Positions 24,633 through 32,925 are shown, counted from the first letter of the stretch. The stretch: DNA of 34,515 nt from an uncultured Anaerolineae bacterium (GCA_937949915.1 CALECP010000139.1:1-34515); one strand, 5' to 3'. Notes: generated from the sequence alone by a model not told the origin. Numbers and translations are program-made.

Positions 24633-26060
24633 ATGTACCCTCTTATCCGACTCTTTCAAATTATTATTTTTTTACCGATTTTTATCGGTTGCGCTCAGAA
24701 CAGTGATATTGCAACAGTCGCACCGGTGCCAACGGTGACGGCAATCACTATCCCAACAGCCCCACCCACGGCGACAGCACGGCCGACAGAAACGCCTTTA
24801 CCCACCACCTCACATACGCCATTACCACCGACAAACACCCATACACCCACCGCTTCACATACGCCATTACCACCGACAGACACCCATACGCCCACCGCCT
24901 CACATACGCCATTACCACCGACAGACACCCACACGCCCACCGCCTCACATACGCCATTACCACCGACAGACACCTATACGCCCACCGCGACAGAGACTCT
25001 GCCGCCGACCGCCACTGCCACACAGCCCCCCTCTCCTACACCTACCGAACACCCGATTCAACATGTCGTGCATATCAGCGTGGATGGCTTGAACAGTACG
25101 TTGCTGGCCGATTTGGTGGCCAATGATCAATGGGGTGAATATGATGCTTTTCGCCGCCTGATGGACGAAGGCGCGTATACGCTGAACGGCCGGACAGATT
25201 ATGATTGGACGGTGACATTGCCTAACCATACGACGATGTTGACCGCCCGCCCTGCCTTCCCGCAGCCCGATCTTCCGGCCGATACACATCATGGCTATGC
25301 AGGCAACGGTGTGCCATTTCCAGGCGAGACGCTGCACAACAATGGCAATCCGGCCGTCGAGTATGTCACCAGTGTGTTTGATGTGGTACACGATCATGGC
25401 TTGAAAACAGCCCTCTATGCAACGAAGCTCAAATTCAGTTTATTCGATGTGAGTTATAACGAAACGCATGGCGCGGCCGACATGATCGGCGAAGACAACG
25501 GCCGGGACAAAATCGATATTTACGACAACAACCCAATCGCTATTTCGATGTCTGAGGCGTTGCATTATCGTATGTTGGAGAGCTTGGTGACGGAACGGCC
25601 GCACTACGCTTTTGCCCATTACACCGAGCCAGATGCGTTTGGTCATGCGTTTGGTTGGGGATCAGATGATTACAATTTTGCGGTGCGCGAGGTCAGTGGT
25701 CATCTTGGGGAATTATTAGCAACGATTGAGTTTGACCCCGTGCTGGCGGGGCGCACGGCCGTGATCATCACATCGGATCATGGTGGGTCGGAGACAGGAC
25801 ACAGCAATGCGTCGATACCGATGAATTACACTATCCCTATTTTTGTGTGGGGGCCGGGCATTGCGGCCGGGACTGATCTGTACGCGCTCAATCAAACGAC
25901 GCACGTCGATCCGGGTAATGGACGGCCGACCTACACCGATCCCGCCCAGCCGATTCGCAATGGCGACACAGGCACACTCGCCCTCCACTTGCTCAATTTG
26001 CCTGCGATTCCTGGTTCTTATTTAGATCATGCCATCAACGTGTATTCGGTGTTAAAATAA
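24633..26060 (+). CDS. Alkaline-phosphatase-superfamily (type I phosphodiesterase-like) lipoprotein
   Basis: 475 residues. Signal peptide with lipobox FIGC (Cys20). Residues about 36-140 are a Pro/Thr linker containing four near-identical 15-residue repeats SHTPLPPTDTHTPTA. The catalytic domain starts at HVVHISVDGLNSTLL (metal Asp151). The nucleophile is probably Thr195 in TVTLPNHTTML, aligned with the nucleotide-pyrophosphatase type rather than the serine of true alkaline phosphatases. Further metal ligands are in TEPDAFGHAFG and ITSDHGGSETGHS. So it probably hydrolyses phosphodiesters or phosphate monoesters at the cell surface. Same strand as the C25 lipoprotein, but separated by terminators. 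Confidence 0.85.
   Translation: MYPLIRLFQIIIFLPIFIGCAQNSDIATVAPVPTVTAITIPTAPPTATARPTETPLPTTSHTPLPPTNTHTPTASHTPLPPTDTHTPTASHTPLPPTDTHTPTASHTPLPPTDTYTPTATETLPPTATATQPPSPTPTEHPIQHVVHISVDGLNSTLLADLVANDQWGEYDAFRRLMDEGAYTLNGRTDYDWTVTLPNHTTMLTARPAFPQPDLPADTHHGYAGNGVPFPGETLHNNGNPAVEYVTSVFDVVHDHGLKTALYATKLKFSLFDVSYNETHGAADMIGEDNGRDKIDIYDNNPIAISMSEALHYRMLESLVTERPHYAFAHYTEPDAFGHAFGWGSDDYNFAVREVSGHLGELLATIEFDPVLAGRTAVIITSDHGGSETGHSNASIPMNYTIPIFVWGPGIAAGTDLYALNQTTHVDPGNGRPTYTDPAQPIRNGDTGTLALHLLNLPAIPGSYLDHAINVYSVLK
24810..24989 (+). repeat. 45-bp tandem repeat, four copies, in the lipoprotein linker
   Basis: Four in-frame units encoding SHTPLPPT(N/D)T(H/Y)TPTA. The DNA is nearly identical between units, with third-position differences only at a few sites, so copy number could change by slippage or recombination without frameshift. 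Confidence 0.93.
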
Positions 26061-26130
26061 GGATACGCACAAATCGAACAAGTAGATAGTTGTTAGCAAT
26101 TTGCTATTATCTCACCCAAGGAGTTTACCC

Positions 26131-27840
26131 ATGAGCGAAGAAATTACTGAAACAGTCTCGACTGTCCAACCGGCCGATATGCCCTGGTTGAATCAATACG
26201 AGTCGTCTGTCCCGCACACGATTGATTTGCCTGAACATCCATTGACTGACTTTTTAGAAAAATCGGCCGCGAAAGCCCCCAATCATGTCGCTATGATTTT
26301 CAAGGGCAAAGCAATCACATATGCCGAACTGAACGCAGCGGCCGACAATGTGGCGGCCGCCCTACACGCCACCGGCTTCAAACAAGGAGATCGTGCTGTC
26401 GTCTACATGGCAAACTCGCCCCAGTCGATCATCTCCTATTACGGCATCCTAAAAGCAGGCGGCATCGTCATTGCCACCAATCCGCTCTACACCGAGCGCG
26501 AACTAGCCCACCAGCTAGAAGATTGCGGCGCAGAAACGATCTTTGTGATGAGTTTGTTCTATCAAAACGTCAAAAACGTACAGAGTCGCACCAATATCAA
26601 GCGCATCATCGTCACCAATATCAAAGAGTATTTCCCTGGTCATCTCAAGTTGCTCTTTACTTTGCTCAAAGAAAAGAAAGACGGTCATCGCGCCACCGTT
26701 GCCCCAGAAGATATGTGGTTTGGTGATTTTCTTGCGCTGGGTGCAAAAGCTCCGGCCCCCAAAGTGACACTCTCTGGCGACGACGTAGCCCTTTTGCAAT
26801 ACACAGGCGGCACAACCGGCCTCTCGAAAGGCGCGATTGCCACCCACAAAGCGATGGCGGCAAACGTGTACATGATGCAAAAATGGATGTACAAATGGAA
26901 AGAGCGGCAAGAAAATATCCTTGTCTCGATTCCGCTGTTTCATAGTTATGGCATGGTGACAGCTATGCACTTTGGCTTGTCGATTTTGGCAACGCTGGTC
27001 ATCATTCCCAACCCACGTGATCAAAAAGATGTATTGACCAGCATTGAAAAGCACAAAGTAACTTTGTTCCCTGGCGTACCGGCAATGTACAACGCCATCA
27101 ACAACAACCCAGACGTACTGGCTGGCAAATATGACCTGGGCAGCGTTACATCATGTTTATCCGGCTCGGCCCCACTGATGCGCGAAACACAGATGCAGTT
27201 CGAGAAGTTGACAGGCGGCCAATTGGTGGAAGGGTACGGCATGACCGAGACGCATGTAGCGACTCATGCCAATCGCATGTATGTCGATAATCCCGAAGGC
27301 TCGATTGGGCTGCCATTGCCCGGTGTTGATTGTCGTGTGCGCGACGCGGCCGATCCTTCTGTCGAACTAGCGGCCGGACAAATCGGCGAACTGTGGGTCA
27401 AAACACCGACGCTGATGAGCGGCTACTGGAATCTGGAAGAGAAAACCCGCGAGACGATGGTCGATGGCTGGTACGCGACGGGCGACATCGTAGAAATGAA
27501 CGAGGACGGCTTCTTCTTCATTCGTGACCGCAAGAAAGATATGATCCTCTCTGGTGGATACAACATCTACCCGCGTGAACTGGAAGAAGTGTACATGACA
27601 CACCCCGACGTGCTAGAGGTGGCTGTGATCGGTGTGCCAAACGAAAAGCGCGGCGAAGAACCGGTTGCCTATATCGTCAGAAAACCGGATGCGACTATTA
27701 CAGAAGAACAATTTATAGCATGGGGCAAAGAACAATTTGCGCGTTATAAATATCCACGTCAAGTCAAATTTCTTGATGAGTTGCCAAAGTCAGGCGTGGG
27801 CAAAGTCCTAAAACGAGAGTTACGAAAAGCATCTGATTAG
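26131..27840 (+). CDS. fadD: Long-chain fatty-acid-CoA ligase (AMP-forming)
   Basis: Activates fatty acids to acyl-CoA through an acyl-adenylate. The P-loop-like motif LLQYTGGTTGLSKGAIATH, the VEGYGMTE motif, GWYATGDIVEMNEDGFFFIRDRKKDMILSGGYNIYPRELEE and the C-terminal PKSGVGKVLKRELR (catalytic Lys) are complete. ATG 26131 has AAGGAG seven bases upstream; the ten extra track residues are dropped, leaving 569. The N-terminal WLNQYESSVPHTIDLPEHPL is typical of FadD. Single gene with its own terminator; no beta-oxidation genes are adjacent. Confidence 0.94.
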   Translation: MSEEITETVSTVQPADMPWLNQYESSVPHTIDLPEHPLTDFLEKSAAKAPNHVAMIFKGKAITYAELNAAADNVAAALHATGFKQGDRAVVYMANSPQSIISYYGILKAGGIVIATNPLYTERELAHQLEDCGAETIFVMSLFYQNVKNVQSRTNIKRIIVTNIKEYFPGHLKLLFTLLKEKKDGHRATVAPEDMWFGDFLALGAKAPAPKVTLSGDDVALLQYTGGTTGLSKGAIATHKAMAANVYMMQKWMYKWKERQENILVSIPLFHSYGMVTAMHFGLSILATLVIIPNPRDQKDVLTSIEKHKVTLFPGVPAMYNAINNNPDVLAGKYDLGSVTSCLSGSAPLMRETQMQFEKLTGGQLVEGYGMTETHVATHANRMYVDNPEGSIGLPLPGVDCRVRDAADPSVELAAGQIGELWVKTPTLMSGYWNLEEKTRETMVDGWYATGDIVEMNEDGFFFIRDRKKDMILSGGYNIYPRELEEVYMTHPDVLEVAVIGVPNEKRGEEPVAYIVRKPDATITEEQFIAWGKEQFARYKYPRQVKFLDELPKSGVGKVLKRELRKASD

Positions 27841-27869
27841 GACAGCAAAGCGATTAGAAATTGTTTAGT

Positions 27870-27904
27870 AACGGCCGTGAGTGTACTCACGGCCGTTTTT
27901 TTTT
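27870..27904 (+). terminator. Terminator of fadD made from two ACGGCCGT palindromes
   Basis: ACGGCCGTGA-GTGTAC-TCACGGCCGT followed by nine T. Each arm contains the repeated CGGCCG hexamer. Confidence 0.93.
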
Positions 27905-27912
27905 GTCATCGT

Positions 27913-28377
27913 TCAGAAACGATCTCGACGAGAGAGCAAGAGCGCGATCAAACCAAAACCACCCATAACGAGCAACGGCGCGAATCCAAATCCGCCGACC
28001 AAAATGCTCCATGCAAAGAAGGCCAATGTAAAGGCGGGCCAACTGGTGACGCGAAATTTTTGGTTGCGCCACGCGATCACGATAAAGATCAGCCACCAAT
28101 AGCGGCCGAGCAAACCGATCACATTGGCATCGGCAAATGCAGAGAAGCCGACCAAGAATGCAACGATTATGCCAAGCCGACCCCATCCCCAGCTATCCTC
28201 TGGTTGCGGCCGCATCCGGCCGCCCTCTGTACCAGAAACGGTGATCAGTTCGCTTTCTTCCTCTTTCAGATCATCAATCGTGATCCGCTCATACCGTTCT
28301 TCCTCTGCCCATGCCCATTGATTGGGCTCCATGCGCTCTTTTTCTTCAGCTTTCAATTGATCGATTTCATCTGTCAT
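27913..28377 (-). CDS. Small membrane protein of unknown function
   Basis: 154 residues; not recognised. The first 65 residues are soluble and strongly acidic (MTDEIDQLKAEEKERMEP, DDLKEEESELITV), possibly coiled coil. Four hydrophobic stretches follow (LGIIVAFLVGFSAFA, YWWLIFIVIAW, WPAFTLAFFAWSILVGG, LLVMGGFGLIALLLS), ending in a basic SRRDRF. ATG 28377 has GGAG eight bases upstream and is preferred to the track start at 28386. Convergent with fadD, whose terminator lies in the gap. Confidence 0.75.
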   Translation of the reverse strand: MTDEIDQLKAEEKERMEPNQWAWAEEERYERITIDDLKEEESELITVSGTEGGRMRPQPEDSWGWGRLGIIVAFLVGFSAFADANVIGLLGRYWWLIFIVIAWRNQKFRVTSWPAFTLAFFAWSILVGGFGFAPLLVMGGFGLIALLLSRRDRF

Positions 28378-28450
28378 ACAAAGCACTCCGACCTGTATTG
28401 TAGCAATTTATGACGGCCGGGTGTACGAATACATCAAAAATTCACGGTTC

Positions 28451-28481
28451 TGTAAAGACGCACCGGTGGTGCGTCTTTACA
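28451..28481. repeat. Intergenic palindrome, TGTAAAGACGCACC type
   Basis: TGTAAAGACGCACC-GGT-GGTGCGTCTTTACA, a perfect 14-bp stem, just after the aminotransferase stop on the minus strand. Fifth member of the palindrome family; relative to the copy at 32973 both arms are changed (AAAG against AGAG) with pairing kept. Confidence 0.85.
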
Positions 28482-28489
28482 AGATTATT

Positions 28490-29653
28490 TCATCCGTACT
28501 GGCGCATAAACGATTCCAAGCGATTGAGGGCTTCCTCGATTTTGTCGTAGGCAGTCGCATAGGCGGCACGCGCATACCCCGCCCCACTCGCCCCAAACGC
28601 ATTGCCGGGAATCATAGCCACCTCGTACTCATGCAAAAAGCGCATACAAAATTCATCGCTCGTCATGCCGGTGCGCTGGATCGACGGGAACGCATAAAAC
28701 GCCCCTTTTGGCTCGAAGCAATCCAGCCCCAGCGTATTGAACCCATCGACGATCAAACGGCGGCGGCGATCATAATCTTGGCGCATCACTTCTACATCGT
28801 CGTCTGCCACTTCGAGCGCGGTAAAGGCAGCGAATTGGGCGATTGTCGGCGCGGACATCATAATGTACTGATGCACTTTTCGCATGGCGAATAGCAGATC
28901 AGCATGGGCGCACACGTAGCCGACCCGCCAGCCTGTCATAGCATGGCTTTTGCTAAATCCGTTGAGCAAGACAGTGCGATCTTTCATCCCCGGCAGGGAC
29001 GCAAAACAGATGTGTTCGATGTCGTTGTAGATGAGACGGCCGTAAATTTCATCGGAGATCACAACCAAATCATGCTTGATCGCCAAATCAGCAATATCGA
29101 GCATTTGCTGGTACGTCAGCACCGCCCCAGTCGGATTGCACGGATAGCCAATAAAGATCGCTTTTGTTTTGGGTGTAATCGCTGCCTCAATCGTCTCGGC
29201 CGATACCGCAAACCCATCGTCCATAAACGTCGGTACATTGACCACAACCCCACCCGCAAACTCAATCGTCGCCTGGTACGCCACAAAGCACGGCTCTGGC
29301 ACGATCACCTCATCACCCGGATCGAGCAGCGCCGTCATCGTCAAATTCATCGCCTCGCTCACACCCACCGTCACCAAAATTTCGTTAGCTGGATCATAAT
29401 CGACGGCGTACAGGCGATTGAGATAGCGGCTGATCGCGTCACGCAATTCAAACGTGCCACTGTTGGACGTGTAATGGGTTTCCCCCCGCGCCAACGCCCG
29501 TTGCCCAGCCCGAATAATCGGCCGGGGCGTAACGAAATCCGGCTCGCCAATGCCCAATGAAATGACATCACGCATCTCGGCCGCGATGTCAAAAAATTTC
29601 CGTAAACCAGAAGGTGGCGTATCTGCCACCCGTTTTGAAACAAATCTATCCAT
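28490..29653 (-). CDS. Class I/II pyridoxal-phosphate aminotransferase
   Basis: Fold-type I aminotransferase, probably for aspartate, aromatic or similar amino acids. The PLP lysine lies in LLNGFSKSHAMTGWRVGYV. Other landmarks are ISLGIGEPDFVTP, HYTSNSGTFELRDAIS, YPCNPTGAVLT, VISDEIYGRLIY and late GNAFGASGAGYARAAYA. 387 residues. ATG 29653 has no Shine-Dalgarno sequence: the leader repeat ends eleven bases before it (CGTAACTAAATAAATATG). Substrate cannot be fixed from sequence. Confidence 0.92.
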   Translation of the reverse strand: MDRFVSKRVADTPPSGLRKFFDIAAEMRDVISLGIGEPDFVTPRPIIRAGQRALARGETHYTSNSGTFELRDAISRYLNRLYAVDYDPANEILVTVGVSEAMNLTMTALLDPGDEVIVPEPCFVAYQATIEFAGGVVVNVPTFMDDGFAVSAETIEAAITPKTKAIFIGYPCNPTGAVLTYQQMLDIADLAIKHDLVVISDEIYGRLIYNDIEHICFASLPGMKDRTVLLNGFSKSHAMTGWRVGYVCAHADLLFAMRKVHQYIMMSAPTIAQFAAFTALEVADDDVEVMRQDYDRRRRLIVDGFNTLGLDCFEPKGAFYAFPSIQRTGMTSDEFCMRFLHEYEVAMIPGNAFGASGAGYARAAYATAYDKIEEALNRLESFMRQYG

Positions 29654-29661
29654 ATTTATTT

Positions 29662-29790
29662 AGTTACGAGTGACGAATGACGAGTGGGGTTGTGCATATC
29701 ATTACTTGTATACACCCCCACCCAAGCCACACAATCAAAACTGAAACAACAAACACTCATCGGCATCATCTTTCACTCGTCGTTCGTCAT
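29662..29790 (-). repeat. Leader repeat element, copy 1 (5' of the aminotransferase)
   Basis: In gene direction: ATGACGAACGACGAGTGAAAGATGATGCCG, core TTTGTTGTTTCAGTTTTGATTGTGTGGCTT, then CACTCGTCATTCGTCACTCGTAACT. The 5' arm GACGAACGACGAGTG and 3' arm CACTCGTCATTCGTC are complementary, so the element can close as one large hairpin. It ends nine bases before ATG 29653. Confidence 0.8.
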
Positions 29791-29794
29791 TTTT

Positions 29795-29943
29795 AGTTAC
29801 GAGCGACGAATGACAAGTGACGAGTGGGGTTGTGCATACCATTGCTTGTACGCGCCTCTGTCAAAGCCACACAATCAAAACTGAAACAACAAACACTCAT
29901 CGGCATCATCTTTCACTCGTCGTTCGTCACTCGTTATTCGTCA
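29795..29943 (-). repeat. Leader repeat element, copy 2 (tandem, after the sugar-nucleotidyltransferase)
   Basis: Nearly identical in the core to copy 1 (AAAGATGATGCCGATGAGTGTTTGTTGTTTCAGTTTTGATTGTGTGGCT), then TTTGACAGAGGCGCG instead of TTGGGTGGGGGTG, and longer heptamer arms on both sides. It begins directly at the stop codon (TAG) of the upstream gene. Copies 1 and 2 are head-to-tail. Confidence 0.8.
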
Positions 29944-30960
29944 CTAAGCAAGATCAATCGTCGATTTATCGCCTACAAACATACCTGCGCTGTGTCCTTT
30001 CACTGTTGCCTGTTCACCGATCAACGCTTGGTCTAGCACACAATCTTCGACACTGGCACCGGGATCGATAATCGAGTTACGGATGACAGAGCCGCGAATG
30101 GTTACGTTTGCGTCGATGTGCGTGTAGGGGCCGATCACGGATGCTTCGATGTCGGCCGATTCGTGGATAAACACTGGCGGAATCACCGTAAACGCCTCAC
30201 CGTAGCCCCGTTCGAGCGCATTGGGCGTGACCCCCGTGCCATGCCCCAAAAGCTGACGATTGGAGTCCAAAATGTGTCCCGGCTTGCCCGCATCTAGCCA
30301 ATACTCAACCGGCATCGTGCGGATTTTGGCGTTGTTTTCGAGCATCACTTCATACGCATCAGCCATGTAAAACTCGCCCTTTGTCTGGCGGTTTTCTTTG
30401 ATGATCGTCTCTAGTGCGGTCAACAAATAGCGGCTGCTACGAAACCAATTGATGCCAACCGCACACTCTTTGTTGTCGGTTGTGTCAGGCTTTTCGATGA
30501 ACTGTGTCACATAGCCTGCTTCGTCTTTGACAGTTACGCCAAACGGCCGGGGGTCATCAATCGTTTTCGTCGTAAACACAGCGTCCGCATCGTCTCCGGC
30601 CGTGGCGGCAAAATCAGCATAGTTGGCACGGACAACGCCATCGCCAAACGCCACCACCACGTCGCTCTCATCTTCCAAAAACGAGCGACACAAATAGACA
30701 GCGTGTGCTTGTCCCAACGCCGTTTCTTGGAACACGTAATGCGTCTTCAAGTGGGGATAATGATGATCAATCCATTCGCGGATTTGCTCACCCCGGTAGC
30801 CCACTACGAAGATCACTTCTTCGGTCAACACATCTTGCATTTCGTCCAATAAGTGACCGATCACCGTGTTGCCAGCCACCTTCATCAACGCTTTCGGCCG
30901 ACTCCAGGTATGTGGTCTCATGCGTGTGCCATAGCCAGCAAGAAGGATAATTACTTTCAT
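29944..30960 (-). CDS. Sugar-phosphate nucleotidyltransferase with C-terminal left-handed beta-helix
   Basis: Makes a nucleotide sugar from a sugar 1-phosphate and NTP. The N-terminal Rossmann-like domain has the nucleotide signature VIILLAGYGTRMRPHTWSRPKALMKVAG, ALGQAHAVYL, VVVAFGDGVV and TQFIEKP. From about residue 255 the chain turns into hexapeptide repeats (PPVFIHESADIEASVIGPYTHIDANVTIRGSVIRNSIIDPGASVED), a left-handed beta-helix. 338 residues; similar in build to the thymidylyl- or GlmU-type enzymes, but no acetyltransferase residues can be assigned. GGAG eight bases before ATG 30960. Follows gatA by 23 bases, so probably the same transcript. Confidence 0.9.
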   Translation of the reverse strand: MKVIILLAGYGTRMRPHTWSRPKALMKVAGNTVIGHLLDEMQDVLTEEVIFVVGYRGEQIREWIDHHYPHLKTHYVFQETALGQAHAVYLCRSFLEDESDVVVAFGDGVVRANYADFAATAGDDADAVFTTKTIDDPRPFGVTVKDEAGYVTQFIEKPDTTDNKECAVGINWFRSSRYLLTALETIIKENRQTKGEFYMADAYEVMLENNAKIRTMPVEYWLDAGKPGHILDSNRQLLGHGTGVTPNALERGYGEAFTVIPPVFIHESADIEASVIGPYTHIDANVTIRGSVIRNSIIDPGASVEDCVLDQALIGEQATVKGHSAGMFVGDKSTIDLA

Positions 30961-30983
30961 CGTTTGTTCTCCAATTTACATCT

Positions 30984-32441
30984 TTACAGTTTGATATTGG
31001 GGGTTTGTTTATAAAATTGGGTCGCGCTTTCATACGCATAGGCGGCATTGAGAATCGTCGCCTCTTGCAGCGTGTCGCCGATCAATTGCAAACCGATGGG
31101 CAACCCGGCCGCATCAAACCCACATGGCACAGACAGCCCACAACTCGCACTGAGATTGAGCGAAACGGTAAAAATATCGTTCAAATACATGCTCAAAGGA
31201 TCATCTGTTTTGTCGCCGATCTTAAAGGCAGTCGTCGGTGTGGTGGGGGACGCGATCACGTCTACTTGCTCAAACGCTTTTTTGAAATCGTTTTTGATCA
31301 ATGTCCGTGCTTTTAAGGCGCGGCCGTAATACGCATCGTAATAACCAGCACTGAGCGCATACGTGCCAAGCATAATCCGCCGTTGCACTTCTTCCCCAAA
31401 CAGGGCGCGGGTCTTTTTGACAGTGCTGATCATGTCATCACCCGTCACACGGGGGCCAAAGCGCGTTCCTTCATAGCGGGCCAGATTGGCACTCGCTTCG
31501 GCCGGGGCGATCAAATAGTAGACCGGCAGCGCGTACTCGGTGTGCGGCAAACTGATCTCGACAATTTCCGCGCCCAAGTCAGCCAATTGGGCAATCGCGG
31601 CGCGTACCGCTTTTTCAGTTTCGGGATTCAATCCTTCGACAAAATACTCTTTCGGCACACCGACGCGCAACCCTTTGATGTCGCCTGTCAGCGCAGCTTC
31701 GTAATCCGGGACGGCAACGCTCAAGGAGGTGCTATCGTGGGGATCATGTCCGGCCGTTGCTTGGAAAATGGCCGTCGTATCGGCAACTGTCCGGCCGAAA
31801 CAACCCACTTGATCAAGGCTGCTGGCATACGCGATCACACCCCAGCGCGACATCCGGCCGTAGGTCGGCCGAATACCGACGACACCGCAGAACGACGCAG
31901 GCTGGCGCACACTTCCCCCTGTATCTGACCCCAGGGCGGCATAGCCCAATTGCGCCGATACGGCCGCCGCGCTACCGCCACTGCTGCCACCCGGCACCCG
32001 TGTCACATCCCAGGGATTGCTCGTCGTCATGTACGCCGAATTTTCAGTCGATGACCCCATCGCAAATTCGTCTGTGTTCGTTTTACCGAGGATGACCGCG
32101 CCCGTTTTTTTCAGTTGCTCCACCACAAACGCATCGTAAGGCGGTACAAACCCTTCAAGGATTTTGCTTCCGGCCGTGGTCTGCACCCCTTTGGTGCAAA
32201 TGATGTCTTTGACACCGACAGGCACACCCAACAGGGGCGAATCGTCTCCGGCCGCACGGCGTTTGTCGGCCGCGGCCGCATCTGCCAGCGCATTCTCAGG
32301 TGTCAGCGTCAGATAGCTCTTGACGGCCGGATCAACCGCGTCGATCCGATCCAGCACCGCCTGTGTTGCCTCCACACTCGACGTTTCACCCCGTCGTAGC
32401 GCATCCCGCAATTCCGTTAAAGTCAAATCAGTTAGTTTCAT
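30984..32441 (-). CDS. gatA: Asp-tRNA(Asn)/Glu-tRNA(Gln) amidotransferase subunit A
   Basis: Glutaminase subunit of GatCAB, which converts Glu-tRNA(Gln) or Asp-tRNA(Asn) to the amide form. Amidase signature with the Ser-cis-Ser-Lys triad: Lys in VPVGVKDIICTKG, Ser in PGGSSGGSAAAV and Ser in SDTGGSVRQPASFCG. 485 residues, the standard length. Also typical are KTNTDEFAMGSSTENSAY and PTYGRMSRWGVIAYASSLDQVG. ATG 32441 has no Shine-Dalgarno sequence; the leader repeat ends three bases before it. gatB is not in the window. Confidence 0.97.
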   Translation of the reverse strand: MKLTDLTLTELRDALRRGETSSVEATQAVLDRIDAVDPAVKSYLTLTPENALADAAAADKRRAAGDDSPLLGVPVGVKDIICTKGVQTTAGSKILEGFVPPYDAFVVEQLKKTGAVILGKTNTDEFAMGSSTENSAYMTTSNPWDVTRVPGGSSGGSAAAVSAQLGYAALGSDTGGSVRQPASFCGVVGIRPTYGRMSRWGVIAYASSLDQVGCFGRTVADTTAIFQATAGHDPHDSTSLSVAVPDYEAALTGDIKGLRVGVPKEYFVEGLNPETEKAVRAAIAQLADLGAEIVEISLPHTEYALPVYYLIAPAEASANLARYEGTRFGPRVTGDDMISTVKKTRALFGEEVQRRIMLGTYALSAGYYDAYYGRALKARTLIKNDFKKAFEQVDVIASPTTPTTAFKIGDKTDDPLSMYLNDIFTVSLNLSASCGLSVPCGFDAAGLPIGLQLIGDTLQEATILNAAYAYESATQFYKQTPNIKL

Positions 32442-32444
32442 AAT

Positions 32445-32581
32445 AGTTACGAATGACGAGTGACGAATGACGAGTGGTGCGTACCGTTACTTGTCTTCAT
32501 CTCTGTCAAAGCCACAAATTCAAAATCGAAACACCAAACGCCCTTTTGCATCATCTCTACTCGTCACTCGTCGTTTGTCAT
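32445..32581 (-). repeat. Leader repeat element, copy 3 (gatC-gatA gap)
   Basis: In gene direction it starts at the gatC stop: the TGA of gatC is the first TGA of TGACAAACGACGAGTGACGAG. Then AGAGATGATGCA, TTTGGTGTTTCGATTTTGAATTTGTGGCTTTGACAGAGATG, ACGCACCACTCGTCATTCGTCACTCGTCATTCGTAACT. It therefore occupies the whole gap, to three bases before the gatA ATG. Core and both arms align with copies 1 and 2; TTTGACAGAG is shared with copy 2. Confidence 0.8.
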
Positions 32582-32868
32582 TCATCAAGAACGGCTTGGA
32601 TCACAAATTGATTGTTTGCTTTCTGGGGCGCGTTTGCCAGCACTTCGTCCATCGTCAGCGTTGTTTCCACGACATCTGCTCGCAGCACGTTCCGCATCGT
32701 CACCGCTTGCGTCGTCGGTTCAACCCCTTCCAGGTCAAGCTGATCGAGCATGTCCGCATAATTGAGAATATCGGACAACTGCTGCTGGTACATGGCGGTT
32801 TGCGTCCCGGTCAATTCGAGTCGTGCGAGGTTAGCAATTTGTTCTACGTCGTTGCGTGTGAGAGCCAT
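32578..32868 (-). CDS. gatC: Asp-tRNA(Asn)/Glu-tRNA(Gln) amidotransferase subunit C
   Basis: Small 96-residue subunit that stabilises the GatA-GatB complex. Typical sequence ALTRNDVEQIANLARLELT, QQLSDILNYADMLDQLDLEGVEPTTQAV, NVLRADVVETTLTMDEVLANAP and FVIQAVLDE. AAGGA lies about seven bases before ATG 32868, and a promoter candidate is 30-55 bases upstream. First gene of the gatC-gatA-nucleotidyltransferase unit. The TGA stop lies at the edge of leader repeat copy 3. Confidence 0.96.
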   Translation of the reverse strand: MALTRNDVEQIANLARLELTGTQTAMYQQQLSDILNYADMLDQLDLEGVEPTTQAVTMRNVLRADVVETTLTMDEVLANAPQKANNQFVIQAVLDE

Positions 32869-32897
32869 AAACTGTTCCTTATTGATTAGTGCGTGGA

Positions 32898-32925
32898 ATT
32901 ATAACAGTGATCGAACAATTGGCGA
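32898..32925 (-). promoter_or_regulatory. Promoter of gatC-gatA
   Basis: On the minus strand TCGCCA (32925-32920), 16 bases, then a perfect TATAAT (32903-32898), about 30 bases before gatC. Confidence 0.6.

Noticed and set aside
24695-24973. Minus-strand ORF with repeated VSVGGNGVCEAVGVW units
   Set aside because: It is the antisense shadow of the 45-bp tandem repeat in the lipoprotein linker; there is no ribosome site and no independent coding signal.
24810-24989. Regular repeat considered as a CRISPR array
   Set aside because: The units are contiguous, in frame and without unique spacers; it is a protein tandem repeat.
27877-28413. 178-residue plus-strand ORF
   Set aside because: It is the complement of the small membrane protein gene, begins in the fadD terminator and has a chance-like composition.
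29731-29943. Leader elements as promoters, from TTTGACAG in copies 2 and 3
   Set aside because: TTGACA is present in only two of four copies and no -10 lies at 16-18 bases; a constant promoter role is not supported.
30984-32868. Missing gatB as evidence of a broken amidotransferase
   Set aside because: gatB is often encoded apart from gatCA, so its absence from the window says nothing.
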